Below are positions 59,921-64,000 of a stretch of DNA of 64,000 nucleotides, piece by piece. A program made the position numbers and the translations under genes. This stretch comes from Paraphysomonas bandaiensis (taxonomy: Eukaryota; Chrysophyceae), in the NCBI GenBank assembly GCA_965644295.1, contig CBFFRP010000185.1, positions 62,001-126,000 of the forward strand, written 5' to 3'. A model generated the notes under the pieces. It ran no database searches. It was not told the origin of the DNA and saw nothing but the letters and a program-made list of their open reading frames with translations. How positions within the stretch are numbered: the stretch's first letter is position 1; every line of letters starts with the position of its first letter.

Positions 59921-60469
59921 TTAGTGGCAACTCCCATTAATTGATGGGTTTGGCTATTTATTTTTTCTGCTGTGCTGTAAACTGTTATAGACTATACGAT
60001 ATTCCTGTAGATCATTGATTGGGCAGTCGAATATGCTACTATTCATGATGCTATAAACAGCGAGATTAAGCAAAAATAGCATTTAAAGAATCATGTGTCC
60101 ACAATATTAATTCTATCAGGAGTATCCTTACGATTACCACCACCTGCTCGTAGTGCAGACGTATCCTATATATACTGCTCCGTATGTGTACGTCGCCCAC
60201 GTTGTACGTTTTAGATATCACATCGGCCCACAAGTGGTTAGAGCTGATGTCAAATTACTCATACTTTTATCCATTTTTGCAAGAGTTTACATTCCTTTTC
60301 TTGACTGTAAAAATGAACTCTTCCAGCATCATGGTATCTTACTTTTTTTACTTAGTTTGGCTTGTTGAGTTTTGCTATTTGGGAGCAATTAACAGCTGTT
60401 ATTGAATTGTTGAAGCCTATCGCGAGTAGCTATCCTGTATTCTGTACTCTATGTAGCAATGAAATACAG

Positions 60470-60640
60470 AATATACAGGACTGCACTATAGGAGTAGCTA
60501 TTAAAAGTATACAAAGAAACTGAAAATATAGTATCTGTAAAAGATACGATTTGTAGAAAGAATGTTGATGTTGGTGATTGATGTATTTCCTCAATCACAG
60601 TGCTACAACATCATAATTTCACTCTATCTCTCTTCAGGTA
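60470..60640 (-). repeat. Dispersed element, copy 2 (opposite orientation)
   Basis: The reverse complement gives, in order, GATGTTGTAGCACTGTGATT, ACATCAATCACCAACA, CTACAAATCGTATCTTTTAC and ACTATATTTTCAG, matching 43856-44000. Confidence 0.85.
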
Positions 60641-61413
60641 ATTTAGTTAGTACTGTAATACTACAAGTATAAGTCAATAGCTATAGTTTTATGTATTTGA
60701 ATTTTATCCGTTACTCACGAATACAGTGTTGGAATACGTATGTTTCTCTAATATAGAACTGTAGAATATAAAAAACTGCAATATACAGTCAACAAAACTA
60801 TACAGCTATAACTGTGAAACTGAAGTATATTATGACGATTCAAGATTCAATATACCGAAGTTAATCAGAGGTTGATATGAAAGAAGTATAAAATTAAGTT
60901 GTTGATGTATGTATTTTACATGATAACGCATTATTGCCTATATTATGCAAATTGAATAATAATAATCTATCTAGTCTAACAACTTTTCTTTCCTTTAACT
61001 ATCTAGACAAGTAAAAAGTTCAAAAGTCAATATACAGTAGTAGTTGACTGTATTACGAATACTAACAATATATATATTATTATGATAACTGTAGTAGTAA
61101 TGAAACTGAAATATTGTAACTGTACAAGATAGTAACAGTATAAAATGGAACTAGAAATAGTTGGTGTACAAGAGATAAACGAGTTAGTGAATGACAATGA
61201 ATGCTGTATGATTTAATTTATAATTTACAGATTTTAGTGATAACCTAAGTTTTACTTTATTACTCACAAAACCTGCTAAAATATGACTATACTTTTTTGC
61301 TTTAACACATTTGAATAGTTACAAAATACTATCTCTATTCGTGGATTTTAATTTGAGTAGAAAATGTTTAGTATTAGCAATATAGGCGTTTAAGAGTCAG
61401 TCCTTAACTATGA

Positions 61414-61492
61414 TGTCCTACTGTTTAACGCTACGAAAGCTATATGTGCGTCACCGCAAGTAACAAAATGATTGCAACTAATCGTCTTTGCT
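61414..61492 (+). repeat. Solo foldback-element arm
   Basis: GTCCTACTGTTTAACGCTAC then GTGCGTCACCGCAAGTAAC matches the left arm; it is preceded by the MITE-type end AGCAATATAGGCGTTTAAGA at 61377. Confidence 0.75.
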
Positions 61493-61720
61493 CAGAGCAA
61501 AGGCAGTGAGCAAGCAGAATATTGATATGCCTGACATCTGCTAACTTCAGGATTTTTGAGTCATATATATAATATTATAATATAAAATATATTATAGTGT
61601 CTGATTACTTAGCAATAGGAATGTATGTAAGTGTTAACTTAATAGATATCTATCTAGTACTTAGCACATATTTAATTTTTTATTTTAGTCAGCATTATCT
61701 ATGTAAGGAATGTACTAAAT

Positions 61721-61967
61721 AACACAAGCACCAAGGTGCAACCACCTCCACTTTAACTCTATCACTCAATTCAAATACCGTGAGCAAGCAGAATATTGAT
61801 TTACCTGACATCTGCTGGCTTCAAGTTTTTGAGTCCTTCAGGTGAACAGCCTGAAAATGCTTGACTTCAGAAGGCAGCCGAATACCCCGGATACCGGGTA
61901 TACCCTTGAGGTGACCCCCAAAACATTACGTAAAGGCGCGAGGCCGACTTTGTTGAGGGTTTACTTT
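61721..61967 (-). mobile_element. Reversed, diverged foldback arm plus core
   Basis: CACAAGCACCAAGGTGCAAC at the left is the arm. Further right GCTTGACTTCAGAAGGCAGC, CCCGGATACCGGGTATACCC and GGCCGACTTTGTTGAGGG follow the core in the reverse order of the 33735 and 44343 copies. An internal stretch of the core is deleted. Confidence 0.8.
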
Positions 61968-62756
61968 GAGTTCACACATGTTTAATCCTTCTTCAAAACA
62001 GTAATATTATAATAGCTGCGAGCTGATAACTAACAACTATATAATATATAGAACATACAACACACTTATCTAGTTTAGATAATTATGTTGTCCGTAGTTG
62101 AAAACAGTAATACATGAAATAAGTAAAATGAGACAATATAAACTATGTTATTAGTGAAAATATATAGGATCATGTTTATTATCTAAGATCTAATAGTATT
62201 GGTTGGTACGGTTATCCCCACTTTTTCTCCAAATAAGTGTTTTCTACCAATTGGGTTCAACAGACATTTAACTTCAATATTCGGTTTCAATAGAAGCTAT
62301 GATTCTAACTATCATGATATTGAAAAAGTGACTACTTAATTATATATTACACAATAGTAGGAAATCAGAATAATGGCTTAACTTTCGAAAGCAGACCATT
62401 AAACACTTCTTCAAGTTGTAATATATTTCGATAAAGTACTACCACTGCACAATTGCATTCTTTTTAATCACTCCTTGACAATATATAACATCAAATTATT
62501 TATATGAACGTATGAAACAGGCTAAGGTTATTAAACTCATTCATAATACCGTGGTGTGTACAGTATGTGACACAAGTGCAGTTGGACTGATGCATTGCAG
62601 AATAGTTTACAGTTCTATTTCTCACAATACTCGTAAGTACTATTGATCGATAATCTATATGTCATCCATTGCTCACATATCTGTTAAATAATGTGCCGTG
62701 GAAGTTGAAGGTGAATGAAAATGTACAGAGTTTAAAGGCACTGTAGAGTGCTGGGA

Positions 62757-64000
62757 CTACGAAAATCGATTGGCTATCTGGCAAACATAGCCGCTTGACA
62801 TTCGCGCAGAAGCATCTTGAATCTCGCGATCACATTTTATGTGTCGATCCCTCTCAGAATAGCTTTCTTGCATGAGTTCCATGGTGTCTATTCCATCTTC
62901 TGGGTCAACCCCGAAGCCCTCAACTTCGCATTGGTCCTCCCTCCACCGAAGCACAGCTCCAGCTGGCGCTCTCCCATCATTTGCCCTGGGGTCAGGTACC
63001 TCACGTCTCTTTTCCAGCTCCTCCCGTGCCGCTTTATGTAGTAATGAAGTATTGAAGAAAGCCCACTGACATGAAACATCGACGTAAGCAAGCTCCGGAC
63101 ACCCACCTTGGGCTAGTAGGAATGCAAAGGCGGCCACATGCTCATCTTCCATACCTGTACAATCTCGCAGTGTTAGCGTTCTTAATCCCGGCCACCGAGA
63201 TGGAATGTCAGTTAAAAACATCCCATGCAGGCTTTCATTGTCTGAGAAATCTGTCTCTTCTACTCGAGGTAAATGCAGCACAGCCTGTACACCATCCTCA
63301 TCTATCGTGTAGTGACGTAGACGAACACATTTCAGCAGCGGGCAACCCTCGGCCAAACTCAATCCCACCTCAGGTTGTAGCAAAGGATGATCAAACATAC
63401 CCTCTCCATTAGAAGATGTGACATTCATGTAGCTGAAGCTAATTTTCTCGAGGAGTGGACAAGAGGTTGCTACAGATCCAACTAGTATATTTACATCTAT
63501 ATTTTGTGAAACGGTTACTGTACGGAGCTGTGGGGATTGAAGCAGCACGCCCCGTAGAAAGCATGCAGACACACATCCTATTTGTTCTAGTTTCAAGGAT
63601 TGCAATTTAGACAGGTATGGCTGCAGAGCCTCCACGTCCTGACATCTAGAGCAAGAACCGTTTTGAGAATTGGACCCTAAAGCACATATCTGGGTGGACG
63701 CATCGTTCAGTCTGTTACTCTGTCCACTATCCCGTGAAGCGGTGCAAATAGCACAAATTTCTCCCACTATGCAATTACACATATGATCTACATCACGGTC
63801 AGTCTCAGTGTACCCCGAAATTGACATGTTCATTAAAGGTTGAACACCAGGAGCCGTTCTTTTAATCAAATTGAAGATAGCTTGCACGTTGATATCATTT
63901 GCGTAATCAAGTGACAAGTTCGTCCAGAGTACACTGTTAGTGCTTATACGTTTGTGCTCCCTGCAGGTCTCTCCGAAGTTCTCTATATCTCTCGGCTGCA
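62757..64000 (-). CDS. F-box / leucine-rich repeat protein (5' partial)
   Basis: The frame is open to the right edge of the window; the start lies beyond it. The first visible residues RDIENFGETCREHKRISTNS then VLWTNLSLDYANDI are the second half of an F-box ('VCk.wr.ls.d..lW.nl.l'), linking it to SCF ubiquitin ligases. Leucine-rich repeats follow, e.g. LSKLQSLKLEQIGCVSACFL, SPQLRTVTVSQNIDVNILVG, CPLLEKISFSYMNV, CPLLKCVRLRHYTIDEDGVQ, WPGLRTLTLRDCTGMEDEHV and CPELAYVDVSC, in the cysteine-containing AMN1/FBXL style. Between F-box and LRRs is a Cys-rich insert (CNCIVGEICAICTASRD...CSRCQD). A charged tail ends at the stop, 62757-62759. Over 410 residues are visible. Confidence 0.83.
   Translation of the reverse strand, partial: QPRDIENFGETCREHKRISTNSVLWTNLSLDYANDINVQAIFNLIKRTAPGVQPLMNMSISGYTETDRDVDHMCNCIVGEICAICTASRDSGQSNRLNDASTQICALGSNSQNGSCSRCQDVEALQPYLSKLQSLKLEQIGCVSACFLRGVLLQSPQLRTVTVSQNIDVNILVGSVATSCPLLEKISFSYMNVTSSNGEGMFDHPLLQPEVGLSLAEGCPLLKCVRLRHYTIDEDGVQAVLHLPRVEETDFSDNESLHGMFLTDIPSRWPGLRTLTLRDCTGMEDEHVAAFAFLLAQGGCPELAYVDVSCQWAFFNTSLLHKAAREELEKRREVPDPRANDGRAPAGAVLRWREDQCEVEGFGVDPEDGIDTMELMQESYSERDRHIKCDREIQDASARMSSGYVCQIANRFS

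Larger units (their letters stand above)
59921..62756. other. Long AT-rich region with repeat fragments
   Basis: No gene supported. It includes the second copy of the dispersed element (60470-60640), a solo foldback arm (61414-61492) and a reversed arm-plus-core copy (61721-61967). AT dinucleotide runs lie near 61065 and 61565. Confidence 0.55.

Overview
This is nuclear DNA from a eukaryotic microbe. Nearly every gene has short GT-AG introns, mostly 40-70 bp. TAA, TAG and TGA all serve as normal stops. Genes sit 0.4-3.7 kb apart, often head to head. An intact BBS7 shows a cilium or flagellum. Runs of 28-residue ankyrin-like repeats with a 'PPCPW' signature are, to my knowledge, typical of brown algae and other stramenopiles and of large DNA viruses. 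A flagellated stramenopile-like protist is my best guess, not a proven assignment. Exon boundaries were worked out by hand from splice sites, reading frame and family motifs.

Layout. 1-5.8 kb: a large IQ/coiled-coil/armadillo-like protein (start outside the window) with a triplicated exon cassette. 7.2-14.4 kb: BBS7 (-) head to head with a multi-EF-hand protein (+). 17.1-20.8 kb: a TPR protein and a purple acid phosphatase-like enzyme. 21.1-25.4 kb: ATG12 (-) head to head with a SEN1/senataxin-like helicase (+). 25.8-28.6 kb: nested repeats. 29.1-32.0 kb: an alpha/beta hydrolase (-) head to head with a cAMP-receptor-like GPCR (+). 34.4-36.2 kb: PDCD5 (-) and a Rab1-type GTPase (+). 36.9-40.7 kb: a cytochrome b561 (-) and a Tubby-domain protein (+). 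41.3-43.1 kb: a tiny membrane protein (-) and an FKBP-like/ankyrin fusion (+). 44.3-46.5 kb: a probably decaying zinc-finger gene cut by a repeat. 48.3-50.1 kb: an F-box/ankyrin repeat gene. 51.4-54.2 kb: a fused MtnA-MtnK methionine-salvage enzyme. 54.3-54.8 kb: a CATA microsatellite of about 550 bp. 55.0-59.9 kb: a secreted-type protein, a FYVE-SYLF protein and an ArfGAP. 62.8-64 kb: an F-box/LRR protein (start outside the window).

Themes. Several genes serve membrane traffic and cilia (BBS7, Tubby, Rab1, ArfGAP, FYVE-SYLF, ATG12), but they are interleaved with unrelated genes, so no operon-like system is claimed. The most notable non-genic signals are: (1) a foldback/MITE family with about 75-bp inverted arms, seen in full and broken forms at about eight places; (2) a recurring TACTGCTGTA / GTATAC motif concentrated in the intergenic spaces upstream of genes; (3) repeated local duplication of gene parts (exon cassette, 3' gene ends, 84-bp repeat units); (4) a second dispersed element shared in opposite orientation by 43.9 and 60.5 kb. 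No rRNA, tRNA or CRISPR array was recognised.
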